This document shows positions 39,146-48,400 of a DNA stretch of 64,000 nucleotides, piece by piece (the first letter of the stretch is position 1; every line of letters starts with the position of its first letter). The stretch comes from Burkholderia puraquae. Lineage in GTDB: Bacteria; Pseudomonadota; Gammaproteobacteria; Burkholderiales; Burkholderiaceae. The notes under the pieces are model-generated. The model did no database searches. It had not been told where the DNA came from and was given only the letters and a program-made list of their open reading frames with translations. Position numbers and translations under genes: made by a program. The stretch covers positions 124,001-188,000 of the forward strand of contig NZ_NBYX01000003.1 of the NCBI RefSeq assembly GCF_002099195.1, in the 5' to 3' direction.

Positions 39146-41356
39146 ATGACGATCGAACTCGACAACACCGGTGCGGTGCGCCCGTCGCGCCGCACGTTCC
39201 TGAAGGCCGCGGGCGCCGCTGCCGCCGTCAGCCTGACCATCGGCTTCGAATGGGCCGGCCTCGGACGCCGCGCGCTTGCGGCGACCGCGCCCGCCGCCGG
39301 TTTCGCGCCGAACGCGTTCCTGCGCATCACGCCCGACGGCGCCGTCACGGTCATCGCGAAGCACGTCGAAATGGGCCAGGGCGCATACACGGGTATCGCG
39401 ACGATCGTCGCCGAGGAGCTCGACGCCGACTGGTCGCACGTGCGCGTCGAAAGCGCGCCGGCCGATGCGAAACGCTACGCGAACCTCGCGTTCGGCACGA
39501 TGCAGGGTACGGGCGGCAGCTCGGCCATGTCGAACTCGTGGCAGCAACTGCGCGAAGCGGGCGGCAAGGCCCGCGCGATGCTGGTCTCGGCCGCGGCGGC
39601 CCGCTGGAAGGTGCCGGCCGGCGAGCTGACGACGGCCAATGGCGTCGTCACGCACGCGAAGAGCGGCAAGACGGCCGCGTACGGCACGCTCGTCGCCGAT
39701 GCGTCGAAGCTGCCGGTGCCGGACCAGGTCACACTGAAGCAGCCGGCCGATTTCAAGCTGATCGGGCACCAGATTCCGCGCGTCGACGCGTCGGCGAAAT
39801 CCAACGGCACCGCGCATTTCACGCTCGACACCACCTTCCCCGGCATGCGCGTCGCGCTGCTGCAGCGCCCGCCGCGCTTCGGCGCGAAGGTGAAGTCGTT
39901 CGACGCGACGGCCGCCAAGGCCGTGCCGGGCGTCGTGTCGGTCGTACAGGTGCCGGGTGGCGTCGCGGTCGTCGGAACCGGCTTCTGGGCCGCGAAACAG
40001 GGCCGCGACGCGCTGAAGGTCGAATGGGACGAAACGAACGCCGAAAAGCGCGGCTCGGACGAGATCATGCGCGAATACCGGCAGCTCGCCGACAAGCCGG
40101 GCACGTCGGCACGCAAGGATGGCGATGCCGATGCGGCGATCGCGGGCGCCGCGCGCAAGATCAGCGCGACGTACGAATTCCCGTATCTCGCGCACGCACC
40201 GATGGAGCCGCTCGACGCGGTCGTCAAGCTGACGGCGAACAGCTGCGAAATCTGGGCCGGCGACCAGTTCCAGACGGTCGACCAGGCCAACGCGGCCAGG
40301 ACGGCGGGCCTGAAGCCCGAGCAGGTGCAGATCCATACGTTGTACGCAGGCGGCAGCTTCGGCCGGCGCGCGAACGCGTGGTCGGACTACGTGGTCGAGG
40401 CCGTGTCGATCGCGAAAGCGCTCGGCGCGGACCGCAAGCCCGTCAAGCTGCAGTGGACGCGCGAGGACGACATCCAGGGCGGCTTCTACCGGCCGATGTA
40501 CTTCCACAAGCTCGACGCGGGGCTAACGGCAGACGGCAAGCTGGTCGGCTGGCGCCACCGGATCGTCGGCCAGTCGATCCTCGCCGGCACGCCGTTCGAG
40601 GCGTTCATGGTGAAGAACGGCGTCGACGCGACCTCGGTCGAGGGCGCGGCGAACCTGCCGTACGCGGTGCCGAACGTGTCGGTCGAGCTCACCACCACCA
40701 AGGTGGGCCTGCCCGTGCTGTGGTGGCGCGTGGTCGGCAGCTCGCACACGGCCTACGCGGTCGAGGCGTTCATCGACGAAGCCGCGCACACGGCAGGCAA
40801 GGATCCGTACGCGTTCCGCCGCGACCTGCTCGCGAAGGAGCCGCGCATGCGCGCGGTGCTGGAGCTGGCCGCGCAGAAGGCCGGCTGGGATCCGGCCAAG
40901 CCGCTGCCGAAGGGCCGCGGGCGCGGGATCGCGGTCGCCGAGGCGTTCAAGAGCTATGTCGCGCAGGTCGCCGAGGTGTCGGTCGACGCGGACGGCAAGG
41001 TGAAGGTCGAGCGCGTGGTGTGCGCGGTCGATTGCGGGATCGCGATCAATCCCGACATCGTCGCCGCGCAGATGGAGGGCGGCATCGGCTTCGGGCTCGG
41101 CGCGGCGATGCACAGCGCGATCACGCTGAAGGACGGCCAGGTCGAGCAGCGCAACTTCGACGGCTACCACGTGCTGCGCATCGCGGAGATGCCGAAGGTC
41201 GAGGTGCATATCGTGCCGTCGGCCGAAGCCCCGACCGGGGTTGGCGAGCCGGGCGTCGCACCCATCGGGCCGGCGGTGGCGAACGCGATCTTCGCGGCGA
41301 CGGGCAAGCGGCATTACGTGCTGCCGTTCGATTCGGCGGATAGCGCGAAGGCTTGA
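39146..41356 (+). CDS. Molybdenum hydroxylase large subunit with Tat signal (IorB-like)
   Basis: A 736-aa molybdopterin-binding subunit. The N-terminal [20 protein letters not shown] is a twin-arginine signal, so the folded enzyme is exported. The cofactor-binding segments [15 protein letters not shown] and [20 protein letters not shown] and the C-terminal [20 protein letters not shown], with the likely catalytic Glu, are intact. The family oxidises N-heterocycles or aldehydes; this substrate is unknown. Many such operons include a c-type cytochrome gene as electron acceptor, and none is present here. A terminator follows, so the transcript is two genes long. Confidence 0.9.
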   Translation: MTIELDNTGAVRPSRRTFLKAAGAAAAVSLTIGFEWAGLGRRALAATAPAAGFAPNAFLRITPDGAVTVIAKHVEMGQGAYTGIATIVAEELDADWSHVRVESAPADAKRYANLAFGTMQGTGGSSAMSNSWQQLREAGGKARAMLVSAAAARWKVPAGELTTANGVVTHAKSGKTAAYGTLVADASKLPVPDQVTLKQPADFKLIGHQIPRVDASAKSNGTAHFTLDTTFPGMRVALLQRPPRFGAKVKSFDATAAKAVPGVVSVVQVPGGVAVVGTGFWAAKQGRDALKVEWDETNAEKRGSDEIMREYRQLADKPGTSARKDGDADAAIAGAARKISATYEFPYLAHAPMEPLDAVVKLTANSCEIWAGDQFQTVDQANAARTAGLKPEQVQIHTLYAGGSFGRRANAWSDYVVEAVSIAKALGADRKPVKLQWTREDDIQGGFYRPMYFHKLDAGLTADGKLVGWRHRIVGQSILAGTPFEAFMVKNGVDATSVEGAANLPYAVPNVSVELTTTKVGLPVLWWRVVGSSHTAYAVEAFIDEAAHTAGKDPYAFRRDLLAKEPRMRAVLELAAQKAGWDPAKPLPKGRGRGIAVAEAFKSYVAQVAEVSVDADGKVKVERVVCAVDCGIAINPDIVAAQMEGGIGFGLGAAMHSAITLKDGQVEQRNFDGYHVLRIAEMPKVEVHIVPSAEAPTGVGEPGVAPIGPAVANAIFAATGKRHYVLPFDSADSAKA

Positions 41357-41367
41357 TGGCGGGCCGG

Positions 41368-41412
41368 AACGCCGGCTTCGGGGCGGAGACGTCTCGCGGC
41401 CGGCGTTTTTTT
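41368..41412 (+). terminator. Rho-independent terminator after the molybdenum hydroxylase
   Basis: AACGCCGGC (41368-41376) pairs with GCCGGCGTT (41399-41407), followed by a run of seven or more T residues. It ends the hydroxylase operon and isolates the downstream T3SS regulator. Confidence 0.75.
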
Positions 41413-41416
41413 CGGA

Positions 41417-41614
41417 CGTAACCGACGCAGGGTTCAATGTCGGCAAAATCGCCCGTAACGCATCGATCCGTCTAGAGAACCCATCGATCCCGTGGCGTTC
41501 GACGTCGGGTTCGCCGTCCGGCCGCCACGCCGTTCCGCCGCCCACGATTCCCGCCTCCCCCACGCGTTACGCCCGACGTAACGCCCGTAACGTCGCCCGC
41601 CGATGCTACGTAAC
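41417..41614. promoter_or_regulatory. Cluster of six CGTAAC hexamers upstream of the T3SS regulator
   Basis: CGTAAC lies at 41417, 41454, 41577, 41586 and 41609, and its complement GTTACG at 41566. Four of the six are within 49 bp. Roughly 0.1 would be expected by chance in 200 bp. Likely a multi-site operator for the winged-helix regulator gene at 41805. Confidence 0.55.
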
Positions 41615-41804
41615 AATCCTTCACGGTTGCCCTGTCCCCTTTTCTACCCGCCCCGCGCCTCCCGTTAAAAATTCTTTTAGATTCAAGGCTGCCGCGCCGC
41701 CTGCGCCGTGCGATCCCCCGCCGATACCTGACGATTCTCTCCCTGGCCCGGAAGTTGCGTCACAGGATCCGCAAACACTCCTTTACGGACATGCGAGGGC
41801 CACC

Positions 41805-42203
41805 ATGGATTGCAAATACCTGTACATCGACAACATAAAAATCAACTTCGTGCGCCGCACGATCGAAATCGACGACAAGATCATCGATGTCACGCCGCGT
41901 GAATTCGACGTCGTCGAATTCCTGCTCGACAACATGAACAAGGTCGTGCCGCGGCAGGCAATCCAGGAAGCCGTGTGGGGCCGTGAACTCGGCGTGTCGT
42001 CGCGCACGCTCGACACCCATATCTCGCGTATCCGCTCGAAGCTGCAGCTCGATCACGACAAGAACCTGCGGATCATCCCGATCTACGCGGTCGGCTATCG
42101 CCTCGTGCTGTTCGGTGCGGCGATGACGCACGTCGAGCGCCACGAAGCGGCGCCAATCCTGCGCGTGGCACCGCAGGCCGTGATGGCCGCCGACTACGCC
42201 TGA
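41805..42203 (+). CDS. Stand-alone winged-helix regulator (OmpR-type DNA-binding domain)
   Basis: A 132-aa protein that is only a Trans_reg_C/winged-helix domain: IDDKIIDVTPREFDVVEFLLDNMNKVVPRQAIQEAVWG...SSRTLDTHISRIRSKL...LRIIPIYAVGYRLVLF. No receiver or sensor domain precedes it, as with some virulence regulators. It lies immediately upstream of the T3SS genes behind a terminator and an unusual cluster of repeats, making it the prime candidate to control the locus. ATG 41805 is preferred; the frame is open upstream but low in information. A second terminator follows, so it is a single-gene unit. Confidence 0.85.
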   Translation: MDCKYLYIDNIKINFVRRTIEIDDKIIDVTPREFDVVEFLLDNMNKVVPRQAIQEAVWGRELGVSSRTLDTHISRIRSKLQLDHDKNLRIIPIYAVGYRLVLFGAAMTHVERHEAAPILRVAPQAVMAADYA

Positions 42204-42340
42204 CGATTCACCCGCGCGCCGCCTGCTCGCGGCGCGCCAGCCACGCTCCCCCCACCGCGCTGCGCCGATCCGCAGCGCCTCGCGGCCTGCCAGCCGGGCG
42301 CGGCCTGCACGCCGCCCGGCCCGCCAGCCAGTCGCGACCC

Positions 42341-42370
42341 GACCGCCGCCTCCGGGCGGCGGTCGCTTTT
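42341..42370 (+). terminator. Rho-independent terminator after the T3SS regulator gene
   Basis: GACCGCCGCC (42341-42350) and GGCGGCGGTC (42355-42364) form a perfect 10-bp stem with a 4-nt loop, followed by GCTTTT. It separates the regulator transcript from the sctQ promoter. Confidence 0.8.
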
Positions 42371-42431
42371 GTCCGCCCGCCGTCGCGGGCCGTACCGTCG
42401 CATATCGTCGCCTGCCCGCGTCGTCACGCTT

Positions 42432-42516
42432 CGTAGCACCGCGCTTCGGCGCGCGTCCCGCGATGCGCGCGACTACGGATTCCGGCGCGGCACGCGGCCA
42501 TGGCCGTCCCTACAAT
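42432..42516 (+). promoter_or_regulatory. T3SS promoter element 1, upstream of sctQ
   Basis: CGTAG (42432-42436), 36 bp, CTACG (42473-42477), 28 bp, then GTCCCTACA (42506-42514), whose TACAAT (42511-42516) can serve as a -10. The same three elements with identical spacing occur before the giant gene at 45293-45377. The outer dyad is probably bound by the T3SS activator. The remaining sequence of this 396-bp gap has no gene. Confidence 0.7.
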
Positions 42517-42599
42517 CGACGCAGCAGCCGCGCGCCCCTGAGCGCCACCGGCCCCAGAACAACCCGTCGAACCAACGCCGAATCCGCCCCGATCCCGCC

Positions 42600-43754
42600 G
42601 TGCCTGCGCTGTTCCTGACGAATGCCGACGCCGGCGATGCCGCGAACCGGGCGATGCCCGCCGCTGCCGTGCCGCTCGCCGCGTGGCCGGCCGCGGTCGC
42701 GCTCGACGCGTCGCCCTACCTGCCGCGCCTGTCCGCTGCCGCCGCGCGCGGGCTGTCGCACGCATACGGCACGACCGGCGCCGTTCCGGTCACGCTCGGC
42801 GAGCACGCGTACGACGTGCGCTGGCGCGTCGATGCCGAGCCGGCTGCCGATGCGCACGCGTACCGCTTCGTCGTCGGCCCGGCCGCCGGCACGCTGTGGA
42901 TCGATCCGGTCGCGGAAGCGGCATGGCTGGGCGACGCGGCCGATCCGGCCGTGCCGGCCGTGATCCGCGCGGCGCTGCTCGCCGATCTGTGCGCGCCGCT
43001 CGCGGCCGTGCTGCAGGCCGCGACGCGTCAGCGCGTGGAACTGCTGCCGCCGCCCGACAGCGTGCCCGCCTGGCGCGCGTCGCCGGCCGCGCTGCGCTTC
43101 GAGCTGCGGCGCGCCGACGCCGCATGGCGCTGCCATGGCGCGTTGCTGTTCGACGCGCCGGATGCGCTCGCCGTGTTCTTCGCTGCCGCGCCGGCCGCAC
43201 CCGCCGACGCGCGGGCGGCCTACGCAAACCTGCCCGTGCCGCTCGTGTTCGAGATCGGCCGTACCGAGCTGACGACGGCCGAGCTGGCCGACGTCGTCGG
43301 CGGCGACATCATCGCAATCGAGCGCTGGCAAGCCCACGAGCAGAACCTGCTGTGCGTCGCGCGGCTGCCGGCCGCGCCGGCGTGGGAGATTACCGGTCGG
43401 CCGTCGGGCAACCGGCTGACCGTCGAACGAATCAGGGAGATGCCTTTGGAACCGACCCGCACCGACATCGCGTCCGCGACGACGCACGACGCGCCGCCTG
43501 CCGATGCACCGCGCCCGCTCGACGGCCTCGCGGTCGACCTGCGCTTCGAGCTGCCGCCCACGTCGATGCCGCTCGGCGAGCTGAGCGCGTTGCAGCCCGG
43601 CGCCGTGATCGAACTGGAGCAAGGGATCAACCAGAGCGTGATCCATCTCGTCGCGAACGGGATGCTGATCGGCACCGGGCACCTGATCGCGGTCGGCCAG
43701 AAGCTCGGCGTGCGGGTCGTCACGCTGACACAACCCGCGCCGCGCGAGCGCTGA
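42600..43754 (+). CDS. sctQ: T3SS cytoplasmic ring (C-ring) protein SctQ
   Basis: A 384-aa component of the sorting platform that receives substrates at the base of the export apparatus. The C-terminal SPOA domain is clear (MPLGELSALQPGAVIELEQGINQSVIHLVANGMLIGTG, read in parts), preceded by a variable Ala-rich N-terminal half typical of SctQ. The start is uncertain: GTG 42600 gives a sensible N-terminus (VPALFLTNADAG), and ATG 42654 is an alternative. Upstream codons to 42369 overlap the promoter and are unlikely to be translated. sctR follows 3 nt downstream. Confidence 0.85.
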   Translation: MPALFLTNADAGDAANRAMPAAAVPLAAWPAAVALDASPYLPRLSAAAARGLSHAYGTTGAVPVTLGEHAYDVRWRVDAEPAADAHAYRFVVGPAAGTLWIDPVAEAAWLGDAADPAVPAVIRAALLADLCAPLAAVLQAATRQRVELLPPPDSVPAWRASPAALRFELRRADAAWRCHGALLFDAPDALAVFFAAAPAAPADARAAYANLPVPLVFEIGRTELTTAELADVVGGDIIAIERWQAHEQNLLCVARLPAAPAWEITGRPSGNRLTVERIREMPLEPTRTDIASATTHDAPPADAPRPLDGLAVDLRFELPPTSMPLGELSALQPGAVIELEQGINQSVIHLVANGMLIGTGHLIAVGQKLGVRVVTLTQPAPRER

Positions 43755-43757
43755 ACG

Positions 43758-44432
43758 ATGGGCAACCTGCCGAATCCGGTCGCGCTGATCGCGGTGATCG
43801 CCGCGCTCGGCATCGCGCCGTTCGCGGCGCTGATGGTCACGAGCTACACGAAGCTCGTGGTCGTGCTCGGCCTGTTGCGCTCCGCGCTCGGGATCCAGCA
43901 GGTGCCGCCGAACCTCGTGCTGAACGGCATCGCGCTGATCCTGTCGCTGTTCATCATGGCGCCCGTCGGAATGTCGATCCGCGACGCGCTGCAGGCGCGC
44001 CACTTCGATGCGTCGGGGCAGTTGTCGACCGCCGACGTCGGCGCGCTCGCCGACGCCGCGCTGCCGCCGATCAAGGATTTCCTCGTGTCGCACACGCGGC
44101 AGCGCGATCGCGAATTCTTCGTGCGCACCGCGACCTCGGTGTGGCCGAAGAACCGCGCGGACGGCATCAAGGACGACGACCTGCTGGTGCTGGTGCCGAG
44201 CTTCACGCTCGCCGAGCTGACGAAGGCGTTCCAGATCGGCTTCGTGATCTATATCGTGTTCATCGTCGTCGACCTGCTGGTCGCGAACATCCTGCTCGCG
44301 CTCGGCATGCAGATGATCTCGCCCACCACGATCTCGGTGCCGTTCAAGCTGTTGCTGTTCGTCGCGCTCGACGGCTGGTCGCTGCTCGTGCACGGGCTCG
44401 TGATGTCGTACCGGGTCGCGGGCGCGGGATGA
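43758..44432 (+). CDS. sctR: T3SS export gate protein SctR
   Basis: A 224-aa inner-membrane protein of the export gate (SctR5-S4-T1). Hydrophobic helices at the N-terminus (NPVALIAVIAALGIAPFAAL) and C-terminus, and the family segments SYTKLVVVLGLLRSALG, DDDLLVLVPSFTLAELTKAFQIGF and GMQMISPTTISVPFKLLLFV, are near-canonical. It is translationally coupled to sctQ (3-nt gap) and overlaps the next start by 4 nt (ATGA). SctS normally follows SctR directly; here a lytic transglycosylase follows instead. Confidence 0.95.
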   Translation: MGNLPNPVALIAVIAALGIAPFAALMVTSYTKLVVVLGLLRSALGIQQVPPNLVLNGIALILSLFIMAPVGMSIRDALQARHFDASGQLSTADVGALADAALPPIKDFLVSHTRQRDREFFVRTATSVWPKNRADGIKDDDLLVLVPSFTLAELTKAFQIGFVIYIVFIVVDLLVANILLALGMQMISPTTISVPFKLLLFVALDGWSLLVHGLVMSYRVAGAG

Positions 44433-45223
44433 GCGCGCACCGCCTGCGAACCGCCGCCGCATGCCTGTGCGCGCTGGCCACGCTCGCGTTCTCGTGCCTG
44501 CCGCTGCGCAGTGCGCAAGCGGCGGCCGGCAGCGGTACGGGCTTCGCGCCGCTTGCGCGCGCATGCGCGCCGAACGTCGATCCCGACACGCTTGCCGCGC
44601 TCGTGCGCACCGAGTCGGGCTTCAATCCGTATGCGATCGGCGTGGTCGGCGGCCATCTGGCGCGCCAGCCCGCGTCGCTCGACGAAGCACGCGCGACCGC
44701 GCGCGACCTCGCGTCGCGCGGCTTCAGCTACAGCGTCGGCCTCGCGCAGGTAAACGAGCGCAATTTCGCGAAATACGGTCTCGACGAAGCGACGATGTTC
44801 GAGCCGTGCCGCAACCTGCGGGCCGGCGGCGCGATCCTGACCGAATGCTTCGCGCGCTCGTCGGGCACCGGTCGCGCCACGCAGGCCGCATTGCGCGCGG
44901 CGCTGTCGTGCTACTACAGCGGCAACTTCACGACCGGCTTCTCGAGCGGCTACGTGAGCCGCGTCGTCGCCAGTGCACAACTCAACGCGCGCGAAGGCGG
45001 CGTCGCACCGATTCCCGTCGCGAGCGACACGCCGCCGCCCGAGCACCGCCGCCGCCGCACGGACGCGGCCGCCACCACGCCGCCCGAACGCGCGCGCCGG
45101 CTGCCCTCGTCCGCCGCGTCCGCCGATCCGCCGTCGTGCCATGCACGCCCGGTCGTGATGATGTGCCGCGGGCTGCCGGCAAGCCAGGCGAAACAGCTGT
45201 GCGTGCGCTGTCTCGACCCGTAG
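44429..45223 (+). CDS. T3SS-linked lytic transglycosylase
   Basis: A 264-aa periplasmic murein hydrolase. The signal peptide (to about residue 32) is followed by an SLT-type domain: catalytic Glu in LAALVRTESGFNPYAIGVVGG, the GFSYSVGLAQVNERNF motif, and ALSCYYSGNF. It would open the peptidoglycan for the secretion apparatus, like IpgF or VirB1-type enzymes. The C-terminal 70 residues are a Pro/Arg-rich linker and a short Cys-containing tail. It overlaps sctR by 4 nt, so it is co-produced with the export gate. Confidence 0.9.
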   Translation: MSAHRLRTAAACLCALATLAFSCLPLRSAQAAAGSGTGFAPLARACAPNVDPDTLAALVRTESGFNPYAIGVVGGHLARQPASLDEARATARDLASRGFSYSVGLAQVNERNFAKYGLDEATMFEPCRNLRAGGAILTECFARSSGTGRATQAALRAALSCYYSGNFTTGFSSGYVSRVVASAQLNAREGGVAPIPVASDTPPPEHRRRRTDAAATTPPERARRLPSSAASADPPSCHARPVVMMCRGLPASQAKQLCVRCLDP

Positions 45224-45292
45224 CGGCGCACGGCCGGTTTTCAGGGGCGCGAACGTTGCCGGCACCCCGCCGCCGCAGGGCCGCGCGCGTCT

Positions 45293-45377
45293 CGTAGCGT
45301 GCGGCGCGCTCGCGCGCCGGCCGCGCCGCAGCGCTACGAAACAGCGGCGATCCGGCCGCAACCCGTGTCCCTACACT
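45293..45377 (+). promoter_or_regulatory. T3SS promoter element 2, upstream of the giant gene
   Basis: CGTAG (45293-45297), 36 bp, CTACG (45334-45338), 28 bp, GTCCCTACA (45367-45375). Spacing is identical to the element before sctQ, and the -10 block reads GTCCCTACACTCG here against GTCCCTACAATCG there. TACACT (45372-45377) is the likely -10. This ties the giant gene to the T3SS regulon. Confidence 0.7.
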
Positions 45378-45436
45378 CGTCGGATCGCGTCGCGTCGCGC
45401 AGGCGCCGGGCGCCGCGCGGCTCTAGGGAGACAAGC

Positions 45437-48400
45437 ATGCTGTTGATCGACGGATTGGGACTGGGCGTCAACTGGCAGCGCTTCCTGTCGGAAACGCTGA
45501 ACCCGGTCGTCGCGCCGCCGCCCCCGCCTCCGCCCCCGCCGAAGCAGGACGGTCCGTCGGCCGGCCCCGCGAACCCGAGCGTGGCGCCGCCGATTCCCGT
45601 GACAGCCACGCCGTCCACCGATCCGTCGAAGCCGACCAACGCGGAGATCGCGTCCGCGACGTCGCTGGTCCAGAGCATGGCCGCGCAATACACGGTGCCG
45701 CCGCCCGACATCACGGTCGAAAACGACAAGACGCGCGCCGTGCAGAAGGCGATCCAGGACGCACAAACGCAATACGACAACGCGTCGCAATCGCTGCAGG
45801 GTGCGCAGAACGTGCTGCGGCTCACGAACCGCGATCCCGAATCGACACCCGGCGACCGCAAGACCGCTCAGGATGCCTATGCGAAGGCGCGCACCGCCGC
45901 CGACAGCGCGCAGCGCGACCTGAACGTGACGACCGACGCGGGCTACATGATCCTGTACGGCGAACAGGCGAACGCCGACATGCCGGCCGGGATGAAGATC
46001 GACGACTCCGGCAAGGTGACCGACCCGGGCGACGCGCAGCACGCCGCCGACCAGCAGTTCAAGGCGCTGCTGGCCGCGTTTCCCGATCACGCGAACGATC
46101 CGAACTGGGTGCCGCAGCCGGGCGACTGCAAGAACCCGCTGCAGACCCGGCTCTACGACGACTGGCAGACCGCCAGCGCCACGGCCGCGGTCGGCGCGTC
46201 GAAGTATTACGCGGACGTCGCGAATTCGAACCTCGCGTACACGCAGTTCCAGTCGTATCTCGCCGATCCGGATTACAAGAGCGCGCTCGACGCGGGCGTC
46301 GGGCGGCTGAACGACGCGCTCCAGCCGCTGGAGCTGCAGGTCACGATGCCCGATGCGCCCGCTTCGCAGGATGCCGCGCAGCAGGCCGTCACGGCGGCCG
46401 CGAAGGATGCGAACTACGCGAACGCCGCGGCTGGCGCGGCGAACGACAGCCTGACGCTCACGCATGCGCAGCAGCGATACGATGCAGCCAGCGGCAAGGA
46501 AGGGCCGACGGTGATCGTCCCGAACGCGGTGTCGGACGCGAAGACTGCCCTCGCCCGTGCACAGACGGCCGCGAACACGAGCGGCAGCTACCTGCAGATG
46601 CTGTCCGCACGGCAACAGGTCGACACGCTGCAGGCCGACTACACGAAGAAGACGCAGGCAGCCGACGCCTGGCACAAGGCCAACCCGAATTCGACGCTGA
46701 AGGATCCGCAGGTCGATCTCGACGTCGGCGACGCGTACGCGAAACTGACGCAGGCGCAGCAGCAGGCGGGTATCGCGCACGACGGCTTCGTCGCCACCTA
46801 CGGCGCAACGCTCGCGCAGCAGTATGACGATCAGGCGTCGCAGATCCAGGCGCAGGTCAACGCGCGTTCGATCTTCACGAAGCCGACCGCGCAATCGCCG
46901 CTCCTTGCGCCGCCGCTGTCGACCGCGAACGGCCTGCCGACGCAGCCCGCACCATCGCTGTCGACCGCCGCGACCGCCGCGACCACCGCGACCACCGGCA
47001 CGCCGACATTGCCGACGGCATCGCCGTTGCCGGCGCCGTCGCTATCGACCGCGAACGGCGGATTGCCGCCGTCGCTCGCCACGACCTTCGCGCTGCCGCA
47101 ATCGACGGCCACCCCGGCCGCGCCGACGGGCCCGACGATGCTCGACGCGAAGCGCCTGCAGGTGGTCGCGGGTGCGATCCGCGCGGCCGACAGCCGGCTG
47201 TCGGATTCGGTCAACGCGCGCGCGACCCAGGCCGCGCTGTCGCAGGCACGCATCCAGCAGACGGGGGCGAAGAGCACGCTCGCGTCGGTGCAGCAGCAGT
47301 ACGACGACTGGGCGGCTGCGAATCCGCCGCCCGTGCGCTTTCGCACCGTCGCGGGCGACGACATGATCCCGGCGCCGTCGGCGCCGCGCCCGAACCTGTA
47401 CCAGGACCAGCTTGACAAGGCGAAGGCCGCCGTCACGCAGGCGGACAACGCGGTACAGCGCCTGCAGTTGCTGAGCGAGACCTCGCACCAGCAGGTGCTG
47501 ATGGACCAGTTCGACGCGGGGCTCGACGAGCGGCTCCGTTACGCGGCGCCCGACTCCGACGCCGGGAACGACTACCGGAAGGCGCTGCACGACTTCTACG
47601 AGGCTCATCGCGGCGAGCTGTCGAACTCGCTGCTCGACGCGGCGAGCGCGAGCACGCAGAACGGCAACACGATCGCATTCGGCAAGCTGACGGACAACGA
47701 GCAGCGCAACCTGATCGGCGTCGCGCTCGGGATGCAGCCGGACGTGCAGAACGACGCATCGGCGAGCGACGGTTCGGATCCCGTATCGCCCACGAGCGAC
47801 GACACCGCGCGCTTCACCGACAAGGACAAGCTGAAGACGATCAACACCGTGCGCGATACGCTGCTGTCGGCCGGCGGCGGCGCGAGCACGCAGGTCAGCG
47901 TGCTGCCGATGGTGTATGCGGCGAAGGACGCCGGCATGACGACGAGCGCGATCTTCAAGGTCACGGGCAAGGACGGCACGCAATACGTCGACGAGACGGG
48001 CAGCACGTACAACGACATCAACGACTACATCAACAACAACGAGCTCTCGACGGACGGTACCGTCGACATCGCGACCGGCCACAACGCGGACGGCACGCTG
48101 CAGCTCGTATCGAAGGCCGCGCATCATGAAAGCGGCTTCGACAGTTTCCTCGGCGCGCTGACCAGCACCGGCGCGAATATCGGCATGATGCTCGGCGGGA
48201 TGGCGCTCGAGGGCCTCGGCGGGCTGCTCGACGGCACCGGAATCGGCGCGATCGTCGGCGTGCCGCTGAACATCCTCGGCGCGGGAATGATGTACACGGC
48301 GATCGGCGCGACGATGACGAGCGCCGGGCTCGACATCGCGACGCGCATCGAGCACGGCCGCAGCATCAACCCGTTCACCGACGCGGGCGCGCGCGCCGAC

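Noticed and set aside
42428..42450. TTCG...TTCG pair as an hrpII box
   Set aside because: The spacing is 11, not the 16 required; the CGTAG/CTACG layout shared with 45293 explains the site better.
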